From the NCBI RefSeq assembly GCF_000661915.1, contig NZ_CP007509.1, forward strand, positions 620,001-684,000: a stretch of 64,000 nt of DNA, written 5' to 3'. This stretch comes from Stutzerimonas decontaminans (lineage in GTDB: Bacteria > Pseudomonadota > Gammaproteobacteria > Pseudomonadales > Pseudomonadaceae). Below the pieces are notes generated by a model that was given only the letters and a program-made list of their open reading frames with translations, searched no databases and was not told the origin of the DNA. Made by a program: the position numbers and the translations under genes. Position 1 is the stretch's first letter. Each line of letters starts with the position of its first letter. Below are positions 48,669 through 57,447 of the stretch, one piece after another.

Positions 48669-48694
48669 GCGAGCATGCCCGGCGGCATGCTCGC
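48669..48694 (-). other. 3'-end hairpin of the DUF1631 gene without T-tract
   Basis: Perfect 11-bp stem GCGAGCATGCC/GGCATGCTCGC with loop CGGC, 9 bp beyond the stop codon. No T-run follows on either strand. Confidence 0.6.
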
Positions 48695-48702
48695 CGAATG
48701 AG

Positions 48703-50958
48703 TTAGGTGTTCTTCAGCTTGCGCAGGTTGCCGATTACCGACTCCAGTGCGCGATCGAACAGCAGGGTGTCGTTGAGTAATCGAATGGCGCCGCGCTGGA
48801 ACTCGCTGGCCAGGCCCATACGAGTCTTTTCCAAGACCTTCATGCCGGTGCGGTTGACGAAGATGTACTTGCCGGTGGGCTTGATCACTGCTGCCAGCTT
48901 GCAGCGCAACTTGTGCTCTTCGTCCTCCTGGAACTCCACCCAGCTACCTACTCGCAGGTTATCGACCTGAATCAGGGCGTCGTCGTTATCAGGCAGGCTG
49001 ATTTCGGGTTCCTGGTCGCGGCTTTCGCCCGGTGCAAGGAGAACGATCTCGTCGACTACTTCGACCATCGCCGGTTTGGCTGCGGCCGCAGATGCGGCTG
49101 GCTCCGGCTGGTTGTCGTCGTCCGTTGCGGCTTCGTCAGGAATGTTCTGCGGTTGCTGGAAGCGCTGCAGGGTCTGAACGTGAAGCGCTTCGAGCTGGGT
49201 AAAGAAGTCGCCGGTGGAGAAGGGGTCGAATGCAGCGCTAACCAGTCCTTCGCGTAGAGCCTTGAGCAGGCTGGGCACTAGCTCCAGCAGTCGCGCGCGC
49301 GACTCTTCGTCTTCATGGGGCGTAACGCTCCAGACCAAGTCGTCCATGGTGTCGAGGGCGGCCTGCCATTCCTCGGACTGGGTGCCGTGTTTCAAGCAGG
49401 TAAGCAGTAATACCTTGCTCCAGGCTTCCTGCAGCAGGCGAACCACGACTTCCGGTAGCGTTTTGCCGAGCAGGCGCTGGTTCAGCGCGTGCTCCACTTC
49501 CTGGCGGGCAATTTCGGCCTTGGCGCGGCCTTCTTCGGCATCGCGGGTGCGCTGCTCCAGCAGCTCGCTGCGGCGGCGCTCATCGCCCATGAATGCGAGA
49601 AAATCAGCCAGCAGCTCGGAGAAAATGGCTGGATCGTCGGTGAAGTCGTTGAGCAGTCGCGCGACGATTTGCTCGATCTTCTGGTACAGGCTGTCGCGCT
49701 GCGCTTCGTCCTGATCGCCCCAGCCCATCGCTGCAGAAGCGATTTCGTTTAGCAGGCGGCGTGCCGGGTGGCTGCCGCGACTGAAGAAGGTTTTGTCCAG
49801 CACCGCAACCTTGAGCAGTGGAATCTGCAGGCGGCCGATCAGCGCTTTCAGCGAGTCCGGCAAGGTGCGATCGTCAAGAATGAATTCAAACAGCATGGCG
49901 ACGAGGTTGATCACGTCGTCATCGATCTCGCCAACCACGCGAGACTTGCCGGTTTTGGCGCTGACCCGGCTCAGCAGGTTGCCGAGCTGGTCCTGGAGGT
50001 CAAAGTCGTCGACGGTCTGAGGCGCGCGCGCCTGCATATGCGACAACAGCCGAAGCAGGTCACTGCTGGAGATCGGTATGGCGTCGCTGGGTACGTTGCG
50101 AGCTGGCAGTACGCTGCTGCCGCGGAGCTCGGAAAGCAGGCTGTGCAGTGCGCTGAAGGCGGCTTCCTGCAGTCCCTCATCCGCATGGCTTGCTTGGCCA
50201 AGTGGGGCTGATGGTGCGTTGCTGGCGGCTGGCGCGCCTTGCCGTTGCTGGCGGCGTGGCGGGGTGGAGTGCAGCTCCGGCAGGATGCCGGCGGCGACCA
50301 GGGTCTGGTTGGCCTCGGCGTATAGCTGGTCGATATCCCCGAGCACGTACTTTTCGAAGAGCTTGAAGATGATCAGCTTGACCTTGATCTCCACACCCAG
50401 GCTGCTGCTGGTTTCGATGAAGTAGTCACAGAGCGCATGTGGACCCAGCGGATTGCTCTTATCGTCGAGCTTCTTGCTGATAAGTGCGTTCATACGCGTG
50501 GTCAGGTGTGCCAGTGGTTGCGCGGCCCGGGTCATGACCTTGGCAACCATGGTGTCGATGGCGACCGATTCTTCCAGTTCGTCGTTCTGCACCAGCGACA
50601 GGCTGTCAAAGGAGACAGTGTCAAGGGCTGGCGGCTTGCCGATCTCGTACTGATTCAGCTTGGCAAAGGCTTCGAACAGCTGTTGCAGAAAGCCGCGCTC
50701 GATGTTGCGGCGCTTCATGCGCAAGTCGCGCATGGCTTCGAAGAAAGCGTTCTGTTCGGCATTGCTGGTCGCGCGGTCGGCGATCTCGAAAAGCGAGTCA
50801 TCGGCATTGTCGAACAACGACTGCAAAGCCTGGCGGAGTTGCTGAGCAGCCTTGTCGCGCACGCTGATGAGCGCCACGGGCAGGCGGCCTGCCGCCGAGG
50901 AAGGCTTTTGCTCAGGGGCAGCCTTGTTCAGGTGCACCACTTTCGCATCGGTTCGCAT
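48703..50958 (-). CDS. DUF1631 family protein
   Basis: 751 residues, predicted cytoplasmic and mostly helical. The N-terminal two-thirds matches the DUF1631 pattern (SRVSAKTGKSRVVGEIDDD, LIGRLQIPLLKVAVLDKTFF, HPARRLLNEIA). The C-terminal 110 residues contain LRVGSWVEFQEDEEHKLRCK and KYIFVNRTGMKVLEK, a short beta-rich segment that recalls PilZ-like domains, though a c-di-GMP RxxxR motif is not evident. Start ATG 50958 has GGAG upstream. Function unknown; a link to c-di-GMP would be speculative. Confidence 0.85.
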   Translation of the reverse strand: MRTDAKVVHLNKAAPEQKPSSAAGRLPVALISVRDKAAQQLRQALQSLFDNADDSLFEIADRATSNAEQNAFFEAMRDLRMKRRNIERGFLQQLFEAFAKLNQYEIGKPPALDTVSFDSLSLVQNDELEESVAIDTMVAKVMTRAAQPLAHLTTRMNALISKKLDDKSNPLGPHALCDYFIETSSSLGVEIKVKLIIFKLFEKYVLGDIDQLYAEANQTLVAAGILPELHSTPPRRQQRQGAPAASNAPSAPLGQASHADEGLQEAAFSALHSLLSELRGSSVLPARNVPSDAIPISSSDLLRLLSHMQARAPQTVDDFDLQDQLGNLLSRVSAKTGKSRVVGEIDDDVINLVAMLFEFILDDRTLPDSLKALIGRLQIPLLKVAVLDKTFFSRGSHPARRLLNEIASAAMGWGDQDEAQRDSLYQKIEQIVARLLNDFTDDPAIFSELLADFLAFMGDERRRSELLEQRTRDAEEGRAKAEIARQEVEHALNQRLLGKTLPEVVVRLLQEAWSKVLLLTCLKHGTQSEEWQAALDTMDDLVWSVTPHEDEESRARLLELVPSLLKALREGLVSAAFDPFSTGDFFTQLEALHVQTLQRFQQPQNIPDEAATDDDNQPEPAASAAAAKPAMVEVVDEIVLLAPGESRDQEPEISLPDNDDALIQVDNLRVGSWVEFQEDEEHKLRCKLAAVIKPTGKYIFVNRTGMKVLEKTRMGLASEFQRGAIRLLNDTLLFDRALESVIGNLRKLKNT

Positions 50959-51386
50959 CGAGACTCTCCTGCGGTCGCCTGCTTAAGGGCGGACACAACG
51001 CCAGATTTCCAGCAGCGTCTTATATAAAGGTAACCACGTCGGCAGGGCAAGGCGGAAGGTTCCGGGCGAGACCGCAATCTAGTGCGGGTTTGACATATCG
51101 AGCCGGATTCCTGGCGCAGCATAGCCGAGCAGTTTGATTTTACAACGGCGCTTCGTCAGCCAAGGGTCGCCATTTCGGTGGCGCCAAATTCTTAGACGGC
51201 ATTATAAGCATTGGTTGCATACGCCAAGTCCGGTTTTTCATTGGACATGACTTGCCTCACAGATACTCGCAGGTTTTCCGCCGAGAGGTATGAAAGGTCG
51301 GTCTGGAGGTCTGCTTGCGTTAGCAGGTTGTCGCTATCGCCAGCGGATCGAGCCTTTATAATCTTCGCCATATTCAGGAGCCTGCC
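50959..51386. other. 428-bp intergenic region between the DUF1631 gene and nadC
   Basis: No coding sequence is convincing. On the minus strand TTGGCG (51227-51222) and TATAAT (51206-51201), 15 bp apart, could start the DUF1631 message with a leader of about 235 nt. On the plus strand TATAAT (51357-51362) lies 24 bp before nadC, without a clear -35. A small hairpin CGCCA-TTTCGG-TGGCG lies near 51168-51183. Confidence 0.5.
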
Positions 51387-52235
51387 ATGCCGAATCTAAC
51401 CCTTGCCGATCTGTCTGCCGAAATCGAGGCGAACGTACGCCGAGCACTAATTGAGGATGTTGGCAGCGGTGATATCACCGCGCAGCTGATCCCCGCCGAG
51501 CGGCTGGCGCATGCGTCGGTCATAACCCGTGAGGTAGCCGTGATTAGTGGCACTGCCTGGGTCGATGCCGTCTTTCGCCAGGTCGACCCGCGGGTGGCGG
51601 TCCATTGGCAGGTCGCCGATGGCGAAAGGGTCGATGCCGATCGGGTTTTGTTTCACCTCGAGGGACCTGCACGTGCACTGCTCACCGGTGAGCGCAGCGC
51701 GCTGAACTTTCTACAGATGCTTTCCGGGGTGGCAACGCGCTGCCGTCGCTACGCGGACATGGTCGAGGGCACCGGCGTGCGCTTGCTCGACACGCGCAAG
51801 ACGATTCCCGGGCTGCGTCTGGCGCAGAAGTATGCTGTCACCTGCGGCGGCTGCCATAACCATCGAATCGGTCTTTACGACGCCTTCCTGATCAAGGAGA
51901 ACCACATCGCGGCCTGCGGCGGCATCGCAGAAGCAGTCGCCGCGGCGCATCGCATTGCGCCTGGCAAGCCTGTGGAAGTCGAGGTGGAGAGTCTGGACGA
52001 GCTTGAGCAGGCGCTCAGGGCAGGCGCCGATATCGTCATGCTGGACGAGCTCAGTCTGGACGATATGCGCACCGCAGTAGCGATTAATGGCGGGCGCGCC
52101 AAACTGGAGGCGTCAGGTGGGATCAGCGACGAAACCCTGCGTAGCGTGGCGGAAACGGGGGTGGATTACATCTCCATCGGCGCGCTGACCAAGCATGTGC
52201 GGGCGGTGGATCTGTCGATGCGTTTGCGGCAGTAA
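51387..52235 (+). CDS. nadC: Nicotinate-nucleotide pyrophosphorylase (carboxylating) NadC
   Basis: 282 residues. NadC converts quinolinate and PRPP to nicotinate mononucleotide in de novo NAD synthesis. Signatures: [78 protein letters not shown] and [15 protein letters not shown] precedes the ATG. It is convergent with the ZapG-like gene, with a strong hairpin between them. Confidence 0.96.
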   Translation: MPNLTLADLSAEIEANVRRALIEDVGSGDITAQLIPAERLAHASVITREVAVISGTAWVDAVFRQVDPRVAVHWQVADGERVDADRVLFHLEGPARALLTGERSALNFLQMLSGVATRCRRYADMVEGTGVRLLDTRKTIPGLRLAQKYAVTCGGCHNHRIGLYDAFLIKENHIAACGGIAEAVAAAHRIAPGKPVEVEVESLDELEQALRAGADIVMLDELSLDDMRTAVAINGGRAKLEASGGISDETLRSVAETGVDYISIGALTKHVRAVDLSMRLRQ

Positions 52236-52253
52236 GGGCGGGGAGGTTGTGGG

Positions 52254-52278
52254 GCCTGGCGCAGCGGGTGCGCCAGGC
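52254..52278 (+). repeat. Hairpin between convergent nadC and zapG-like gene, shared-core family
   Basis: Perfect 10-bp stem GCCTGGCGCA/TGCGCCAGGC with loop GCGGG and no T-tract. It shares GCGGGTGCGCCAG with the ndh 3' hairpin in the same transcript orientation. Confidence 0.6.
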
Positions 52279-52285
52279 GGATCGG

Positions 52286-52717
52286 TCAGTGGCGGCTTTT
52301 CAGACCGAAATTCTCGTGCAGGGTGCCGGGGGTGTCGTCGCCCTTGGGCGCATAGTCCTTCGGCGGCTCGGTGAAGGTAGGCGACGAGAGACGCCCCCGA
52401 GTGCCATGGTTTTCTTCGCTGTGCAGTGCCGCCATCAGGCGTTGACGGGTCTGTTCGTCGAGGGCGAGGCGGTTGGCGCCGTCAGACAGGTGATCCTGGA
52501 TGTCCTGATAGTTGTTGGTCAGTTTGCGCAGCAGGCTGGCGGTGGTGTTGAAGTGGGTAACCACTTCACTCTGATAGGTGTCGAAACGCTCTTGCAGGTC
52601 ATCGACCTGACGCTGTGTGCGGTTGGGTGCGCTGCTGCGTGCCACCAGATAACCGATGGCGACGCCGGCGATCAGGCCGACGATCGGGAGCAACCAGGTC
52701 GCGAGGGTCTGTTCCAC
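52286..52717 (-). CDS. zapG: YhcB/ZapG-like DUF1043 membrane protein
   Basis: 143 residues. One N-terminal TM segment (about 7-25, WLLPIVGLIAGVAIGYLVAR), a cytoplasmic coiled coil (about 35-90) and a disordered C-terminus. YhcB proteins of this form link division and envelope growth in E. coli. GTG 52717 is preferred because AGGAAGGA lies 5 nt upstream and it places the TM at the start; the frame to 52783 adds an unsupported leader. It is divergent from the hydrolase gene, with a palindrome between them. Confidence 0.8.
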   Translation of the reverse strand: MEQTLATWLLPIVGLIAGVAIGYLVARSSAPNRTQRQVDDLQERFDTYQSEVVTHFNTTASLLRKLTNNYQDIQDHLSDGANRLALDEQTRQRLMAALHSEENHGTRGRLSSPTFTEPPKDYAPKGDDTPGTLHENFGLKSRH

Positions 52718-52818
52718 GAGTCCTTCCTCTATATAAACGGCTGTGCTTACGTTAACGTCTCGTACCTGCTCTGTATACCGCAACGCGAGGCGGCGGTTAT
52801 TGGCAGCTAGTTAGCAAG

Positions 52819-52834
52819 ACGAGTCGACTCGTCC
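52819..52834. promoter_or_regulatory. 16-bp perfect palindrome, possible operator
   Basis: GACGAGTCGACTCGTC lies in the 138-bp gap between divergent zapG-like and hydrolase genes, 22 bp before the hydrolase start codon. It could bind a dimeric regulator or form a hairpin in the leader. Confidence 0.4.
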
Positions 52835-52855
52835 CAAGGTCACGGAGTTCCTGCT

Positions 52856-53482
52856 TTGTTGAAACGCGAAACCCCCCTCACGCTTGATGCCCCTTGCGGG
52901 GCGCTTGAAGCGCTGTACTTCGATCAACCTCAGCCGGCTGGGCTGGCGCTGATCTGCCATCCGAACCCGGTCAAGGGCGGCACCATGCTGAATAAGGTGG
53001 TTTCGACCCTGCAGCGTACCGCGCGGGATGCTGGCTACAGCACGCTGCGCTTCAATTATCGCGGCGTCGGCGGCAGTGCCGGTGCGCACGATATGGTCGA
53101 GGGCGAGGTGGATGATGCCGAGGCTGCGCTGCGCTGGCTGCGCGAGCAGAACCCGGAGCTGCCGCTGACGCTGCTGGGGTTCTCCTTCGGTGGTTTTGTC
53201 GCCGGCAATCTGGCCGGGCGGTTGAACGCCGAGGGCGTAGCGGTAGAACGGCTGATGATGGTGGCGCCGGCGGTTTCGCGCCTTGCCGAGCTGTCGCTGG
53301 CTGAGGATTGTCGGCTGACGATCATTCAGCCGGAGCAGGATGAGGTCATCGATGCTGAGTCGGTTTACGCCTTTTCCGCACAGCTACAGCACCCCCATGA
53401 GCTGCTGAAAGTGGCAGAATGCGGCCACTTTTTTCACGGCAAACTGGTGGAACTGAAGGAGCTGGTTGCTCCGCGTCTTTGA
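52856..53482 (+). CDS. Alpha/beta hydrolase family protein
   Basis: 208 residues. The nucleophile elbow is GFSFGG (Ser), with [15 protein letters not shown] as the oxyanion-loop region and GHFFHGKL giving the catalytic His; an Asp/Glu in PEQDEVID may complete the triad. It resembles the small serine hydrolases of the COG2945 type. The start is TTG at 52856 (or the adjacent TTG 52859), supported by CGGAG 8 nt upstream. It lies before trpS as in P. aeruginosa PA4440-4439. Substrate unknown. Confidence 0.82.
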   Translation: MLKRETPLTLDAPCGALEALYFDQPQPAGLALICHPNPVKGGTMLNKVVSTLQRTARDAGYSTLRFNYRGVGGSAGAHDMVEGEVDDAEAALRWLREQNPELPLTLLGFSFGGFVAGNLAGRLNAEGVAVERLMMVAPAVSRLAELSLAEDCRLTIIQPEQDEVIDAESVYAFSAQLQHPHELLKVAECGHFFHGKLVELKELVAPRL

Positions 53483-53531
53483 TGCCCGAGCCTGTTCCTC
53501 TCCGCCGCGCGCAACGATCGAGAATGACTGT

Positions 53532-54890
53532 ATGACTACCCGCATCCTGACCGGTATCACCACCACCGGCACGCCGCACCTGGGCAACTACGCCGGCGCG
53601 ATCCGCCCGGCAATCCTGGCCAGCCGCGACGCGGCCGCCGACTCCTTCTATTTCCTGGCTGACTACCACGCGCTGATCAAGTGCGACGACCCGCTGCGCA
53701 TCCAGCGCTCGCGCCTGGAAATCGCCGCGACCTGGCTGGCCTGCGGCCTGGATGCCGAGCGGGTGACCTTTTATCGTCAGTCCGATGTCCCGGAAATCCC
53801 CGAGCTGACCTGGCTGCTGACCTGCGTAACGGCCAAAGGGCTGCTCAACCGCGCCCATGCCTACAAGGCCTCGGTGGACAAGAACGTCGAGAACGGCGAG
53901 GACCCGGACGCCGGCGTGACCATGGGTCTGTACAGCTACCCGGTGCTGATGGCGGCGGACATCTTGATGTTCAATGCGCACAAGGTGCCGGTTGGCCGCG
54001 ACCAGATCCAGCATGTGGAAATGGCCCGCGATATCGCCCAGCGCTTCAATCACCTGTTCGGCAACGGCCGCGAGTTCTTCACCCTGCCCGAAGCGGTGAT
54101 CGAAGAGGGTGTCGCCACGCTGCCGGGGCTCGACGGGCGCAAGATGTCCAAGAGCTACGACAACACCATTCCGCTGTTCGGCAGCGCCAAGGAGCTCAAG
54201 GCAGCGGTCGCGCGCATCGTCACCGACTCGCGCCTGCCGGGCGAGCCGAAGGACCCGGACAACTCCCACCTGTTCACCCTTTATCAGGCCTTCGCCACCG
54301 CGCAGCAGCAGTCCGATTTCCGCCAGCAATTGCTCGACGGGCTGGCTTGGGGTGATGCCAAGCAGCGCCTGTTCGAATTGCTCGACAACGAGCTGGGCGA
54401 GGCGCGCGAGCTGTATCACCAACTGATCACCAAGCCGGCCGAACTGGAGGACATCCTCCAGGCGGGCGCCGCCAAGGCGCGCCGGATTGCTACCCCGTTC
54501 CTCGGCGAGCTGCGCGAGGCCGTCGGCCTGCGCAACTTCCGCAGCGAAGTGAAAAGCGCAGCGCCAGCCAAGAAGAAGTCCAGCAAGGTGGCGCGCTTCG
54601 CCAGCTTCCGCGAGGCCGATGGTGCCTTCCGCTTCCGTTTCTTCGCGCCGGATGGCGAGGAGCTGCTGCTGTCCCGCCCGCTCAGCAACCCGAAGGCGAT
54701 CGGTAGCCTGACTCAAAGGCTGATCGCCGGCGGGCCGGACGCGCTGGAACTTCGCGAGGACGAAGGTGATCAATTCACCCTGTGGCTGGACGACGAATGC
54801 ATCGCCGACAGTCCGCACTTCGAGAGCGCCGAAGCGCTCGACGCGGCCATGCTGCGGGTACGCGAGGCGCTGGCCACGCTCGTTGGCTGA
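53532..54890 (+). CDS. trpS: Tryptophanyl-tRNA synthetase with C-terminal extension
   Basis: 452 residues, against about 335 for the minimal enzyme. The class I core has [12 protein letters not shown] (HIGH-type), DADILMF-like [16 protein letters not shown], and [11 protein letters not shown] (KMSKS). After an Ala/Lys linker (about 340-352) comes an extra domain of about 100 residues ([36 protein letters not shown]) with a look of the YegP/DUF1508 fold. Start ATG 53532 gives [21 protein letters not shown] strong hairpin follows the stop. Confidence 0.94.
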   Translation: MTTRILTGITTTGTPHLGNYAGAIRPAILASRDAAADSFYFLADYHALIKCDDPLRIQRSRLEIAATWLACGLDAERVTFYRQSDVPEIPELTWLLTCVTAKGLLNRAHAYKASVDKNVENGEDPDAGVTMGLYSYPVLMAADILMFNAHKVPVGRDQIQHVEMARDIAQRFNHLFGNGREFFTLPEAVIEEGVATLPGLDGRKMSKSYDNTIPLFGSAKELKAAVARIVTDSRLPGEPKDPDNSHLFTLYQAFATAQQQSDFRQQLLDGLAWGDAKQRLFELLDNELGEARELYHQLITKPAELEDILQAGAAKARRIATPFLGELREAVGLRNFRSEVKSAAPAKKKSSKVARFASFREADGAFRFRFFAPDGEELLLSRPLSNPKAIGSLTQRLIAGGPDALELREDEGDQFTLWLDDECIADSPHFESAEALDAAMLRVREALATLVG

Positions 54891-54905
54891 CGCGTTGTCG
54901 CCAGG

Positions 54906-54934
54906 GCGGAACGCACCGTGCGGTTGCGTTCCGC
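54906..54934 (+). other. 3'-end hairpin after trpS without T-tract
   Basis: GCGGAACGCACCG (54906-54918) and CGGTTGCGTTCCGC (54921-54934) form a 13-bp stem with one bulged base and a TG loop. It begins 15 bp after the stop. Confidence 0.6.
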
Positions 54935-54999
54935 GGCTCTACGGCGATCTTCAAGAATGGGTGTCCCAGGAGGGCTGACGCTTGAACGACCTGAGTAAA

Positions 55000-55028
55000 T
55001 TGCCAACCACCGAGGGCGCCGCTAAAGT
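55000..55028 (+). promoter_or_regulatory. Candidate sigma-70 promoter of zapE
   Basis: TTGCCA (55000-55005), 17-bp spacer, TAAAGT (55023-55028), predicted start near 55035. It supports ATG 55060 as a zapE start. Confidence 0.5.
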
Positions 55029-55059
55029 GTCGGCCCCGTTTCACTACCCGAACTCCGCC

Positions 55060-56154
55060 ATGACCCCTCTTGAGCGCTATCAGGCCGACCTGAAACGTCC
55101 TGACTTCTTCCACGATGCCGCCCAGGAAAACGCGGTGCGTCACCTGCAGCGTCTGTACGACGATCTGGTGGCCGACGATCGCAGCAAGAGCGGCTTGCTC
55201 GGCAAGCTGTTCGGCAAGAAACAGCAGGAGCCGATCAAGGGCATCTACTTCTGGGGCGGCGTTGGCCGCGGCAAGACCTACCTGGTCGATACCTTCTTCG
55301 ACGCGTTGCCGTTCAAGCAGAAGACGCGTACGCACTTTCACCGCTTCATGAAGCGCGTGCACGAGGAAATGAAAACCCTCAAGGGCGAGAAGAACCCGCT
55401 GACCATCATCGGCAAGCGCTTCGCCGACGAGTCGCGGGTGATCTGTTTCGACGAATTCTTCGTCTCCGATATCACCGACGCGATGATTCTCGCCACCCTG
55501 CTCGAGGAGCTGTTCAAGAACGGCGTGAGCCTGGTGGCGACCTCCAACATCGTGCCGGACGGTCTGTACAAGGACGGTCTGCAGCGTGCGCGTTTCCTGC
55601 CAGCGATCGAGCTGCTGAAGAAGCACACCGAGATCGTCAACGTCGACAGCGGCATCGACTATCGCCTGCGTGCGCTGGAGCAGGCCGAGCTGTTCCACTT
55701 CCCCCTCGATGCCGAGGCCGAGCAGAGCCTGGAGCGCAGCTTCAAGAGCCTGCTGCCGGAAAACTGCCGGGTCGTCGACAAGGACGTGCTGATGGTCGAG
55801 AACCGCGAGATTCGCGCGGTGAAGACTGGCAACGATGTGGCCTGGTTCGAGTTCCGCGAGCTGTGCGACGGGCCGCGCAGCCAGAACGACTACATCGAGC
55901 TGGGCAAGATCTTCGGTGCCATCCTGCTGGCCAACGTCGAGCAGATGAATGTCACCAAGGACGACATGGCGCGCCGCTTCATCAACCTGGTGGACGAGTT
56001 CTACGACCGCAACGTCAAGCTCATCATCTCTGCCGAGGTCGAGCTCAAGGACCTCTATACCGGCGGCCGTCTGGAGTTCGAATTCCAGCGCACCCTGAGT
56101 CGCCTGCTGGAGATGCAGTCCCACGAGTACCTGGCGCGCCCGCACAAGCCCTGA
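55060..56154 (+). CDS. zapE: Cell division ATPase ZapE (AFG1-like)
   Basis: 364 residues. ZapE is a cytoplasmic P-loop ATPase that acts on the Z-ring late in division. Walker A GGVGRGKTYLVD, Walker B VICFDEFFVSD, a sensor ATSNIVPD and a C-terminal ISAEVELKDLY are visible. ATG 55060 (MTPLERYQADLKRPDFFHD) gives the family length and lies 25 bp after a predicted transcription start, but lacks a Shine-Dalgarno. An in-frame TTG at 54982 has a perfect AGGAGG 8 nt upstream and would add 26 residues; both starts may be used. Confidence 0.9.
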   Translation: MTPLERYQADLKRPDFFHDAAQENAVRHLQRLYDDLVADDRSKSGLLGKLFGKKQQEPIKGIYFWGGVGRGKTYLVDTFFDALPFKQKTRTHFHRFMKRVHEEMKTLKGEKNPLTIIGKRFADESRVICFDEFFVSDITDAMILATLLEELFKNGVSLVATSNIVPDGLYKDGLQRARFLPAIELLKKHTEIVNVDSGIDYRLRALEQAELFHFPLDAEAEQSLERSFKSLLPENCRVVDKDVLMVENREIRAVKTGNDVAWFEFRELCDGPRSQNDYIELGKIFGAILLANVEQMNVTKDDMARRFINLVDEFYDRNVKLIISAEVELKDLYTGGRLEFEFQRTLSRLLEMQSHEYLARPHKP

Positions 56155-56164
56155 CGATACGCCG

Positions 56165-56189
56165 GTCGCGAAGTCCCACTCTTCGCGAC
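56165..56189 (+). other. 3'-end hairpin after zapE without T-tract
   Basis: GTCGCGAAG (56165-56173), 7-nt loop, CTTCGCGAC (56181-56189). A perfect 9-bp stem 11 bp after the zapE stop. Confidence 0.55.
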
Positions 56190-56300
56190 TTGGCTGCTGC
56201 CTCTGAACATTCGGGTACTGCGCCTTGGTAGGCGCGCTCGATCGCGAAGGGGCTTGCGGGCAGTCGGTATCCTGTTTCAGCAGCTTTTTCCGAGATTGCC

Positions 56301-57290
56301 CTACGATTCCGGCCGGTATTTCTGCCGGTAGTGATTGGGTGATAGCTCGGTGTGCTGGCGGAACAGACGGGCGAAGAAGCTGGCATCGTCGTAGCCCACT
56401 TCATAACTGATCGTCTTGATGCTCTTACCGGTGGTGGCGAGCAGGCTCTTGGCCGTCTCGATCCGCAGTCGCTGCAGATAGTGCAGCGGCTTGTCGCCTG
56501 TGGCGGCCTGGAAGCGCCGCATGAAGTTGCGGATGCTCATGCCATGCTGGCGCGCCACATCCTCGAAGCGGAATTTTTCGGCGAAGTTCGCTTCCAGCCA
56601 CTCCTGAATCTGCAGAATTCGCGTATCCAGATGCAGCTTCTGCCCGCCGAAACCCAGACGCCCCGGGCTGTAGCTGCGTTGCAGTTCGAATAGCACATCG
56701 CGGGCCATGCCCTGCGCCACATGCGCGCCGCAAAAGCGCTCTACCAGATACATGTACAGGTCGCAGGCCGAGGTAGTGCCGCCTGCGCAGTAGAGGTTGT
56801 CGCTGTCGGTGAGGTGCTTGTCGGCGCTGAAGTGCACGCCGGGAAAGCGCTCGGCGAAGTCGTTGGCAAAACGCCAGTGGGTGGTTGCCTCGCGGCCTTC
56901 CAGCAAACCAGCCTGAGCCATCCAGAAGACGCCGGTGGCTTCGCCGCAGATGACGCTGCCGGCAGCGTGCCGCTCGCGCAACCACGGCGCGACTTCCGGA
57001 TACTGCGCGCAGAGGGCATCGAAATCGCCCCAGAATGCCGGCAGGATCACCATATCGGCATCGTCCAGCAGGCTATCCACCGCTATGGCGGTACCGCTGA
57101 AGGTGTTTACTGCTCGGCCGTCGGGGCTGACCAGGCGGGTTTCGAATGCGGGGTGCAAGTCCAGACCGAGCTGCTTGCCATAGCGCAGGCTGGCCATGTG
57201 AAAAAAGTCCTTGGCCTGCATGAGCGTCGAGGCGAACACTCCTTCCGTGGCCAGTATGCTGACGTGTCTGATCGAGGCGAGGTTGGGCAT
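56301..57290 (-). CDS. GlxA-type AraC family regulator with DJ-1/PfpI domain
   Basis: 329 residues. The N-terminal DJ-1/PfpI class I amidotransferase-like domain (about 8-190) has GSVICGEATGVFWMAQAGLL, with a Cys in the usual elbow position. The C-terminal AraC/XylS DNA-binding domain (about 225-325) has two helix-turn-helix motifs and the closing ISYEVGYDDASFFARLFRQH. Such regulators control catabolism of quaternary amines or arginine in pseudomonads, but the target here is unknown. No catabolic operon adjoins it. Confidence 0.87.
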   Translation of the reverse strand: MPNLASIRHVSILATEGVFASTLMQAKDFFHMASLRYGKQLGLDLHPAFETRLVSPDGRAVNTFSGTAIAVDSLLDDADMVILPAFWGDFDALCAQYPEVAPWLRERHAAGSVICGEATGVFWMAQAGLLEGREATTHWRFANDFAERFPGVHFSADKHLTDSDNLYCAGGTTSACDLYMYLVERFCGAHVAQGMARDVLFELQRSYSPGRLGFGGQKLHLDTRILQIQEWLEANFAEKFRFEDVARQHGMSIRNFMRRFQAATGDKPLHYLQRLRIETAKSLLATTGKSIKTISYEVGYDDASFFARLFRQHTELSPNHYRQKYRPES

Positions 57291-57447
57291 GCGATTCTAA
57301 TTATTGTGATGGAATAACAGGGTAAAACTGCCGTGCGACGGCTGGAGCGTCCTATTTTTCCGGGGTGCTGTCCAGTCTGAACTGTTGCTGTGCGGCTGAA
57401 CCGTTGCACCGGCAGGGCGTCGAATCGCAGACGTACAGGAGCCAATC

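Noticed and set aside
53346..56145. Long minus-strand open frames (456 and 490 codons) opposite trpS and zapE
   Set aside because: They mirror conserved genes, have His/Gln/Arg-rich nonsense composition and lack ribosome-binding sites; typical antisense shadows in high-GC DNA.
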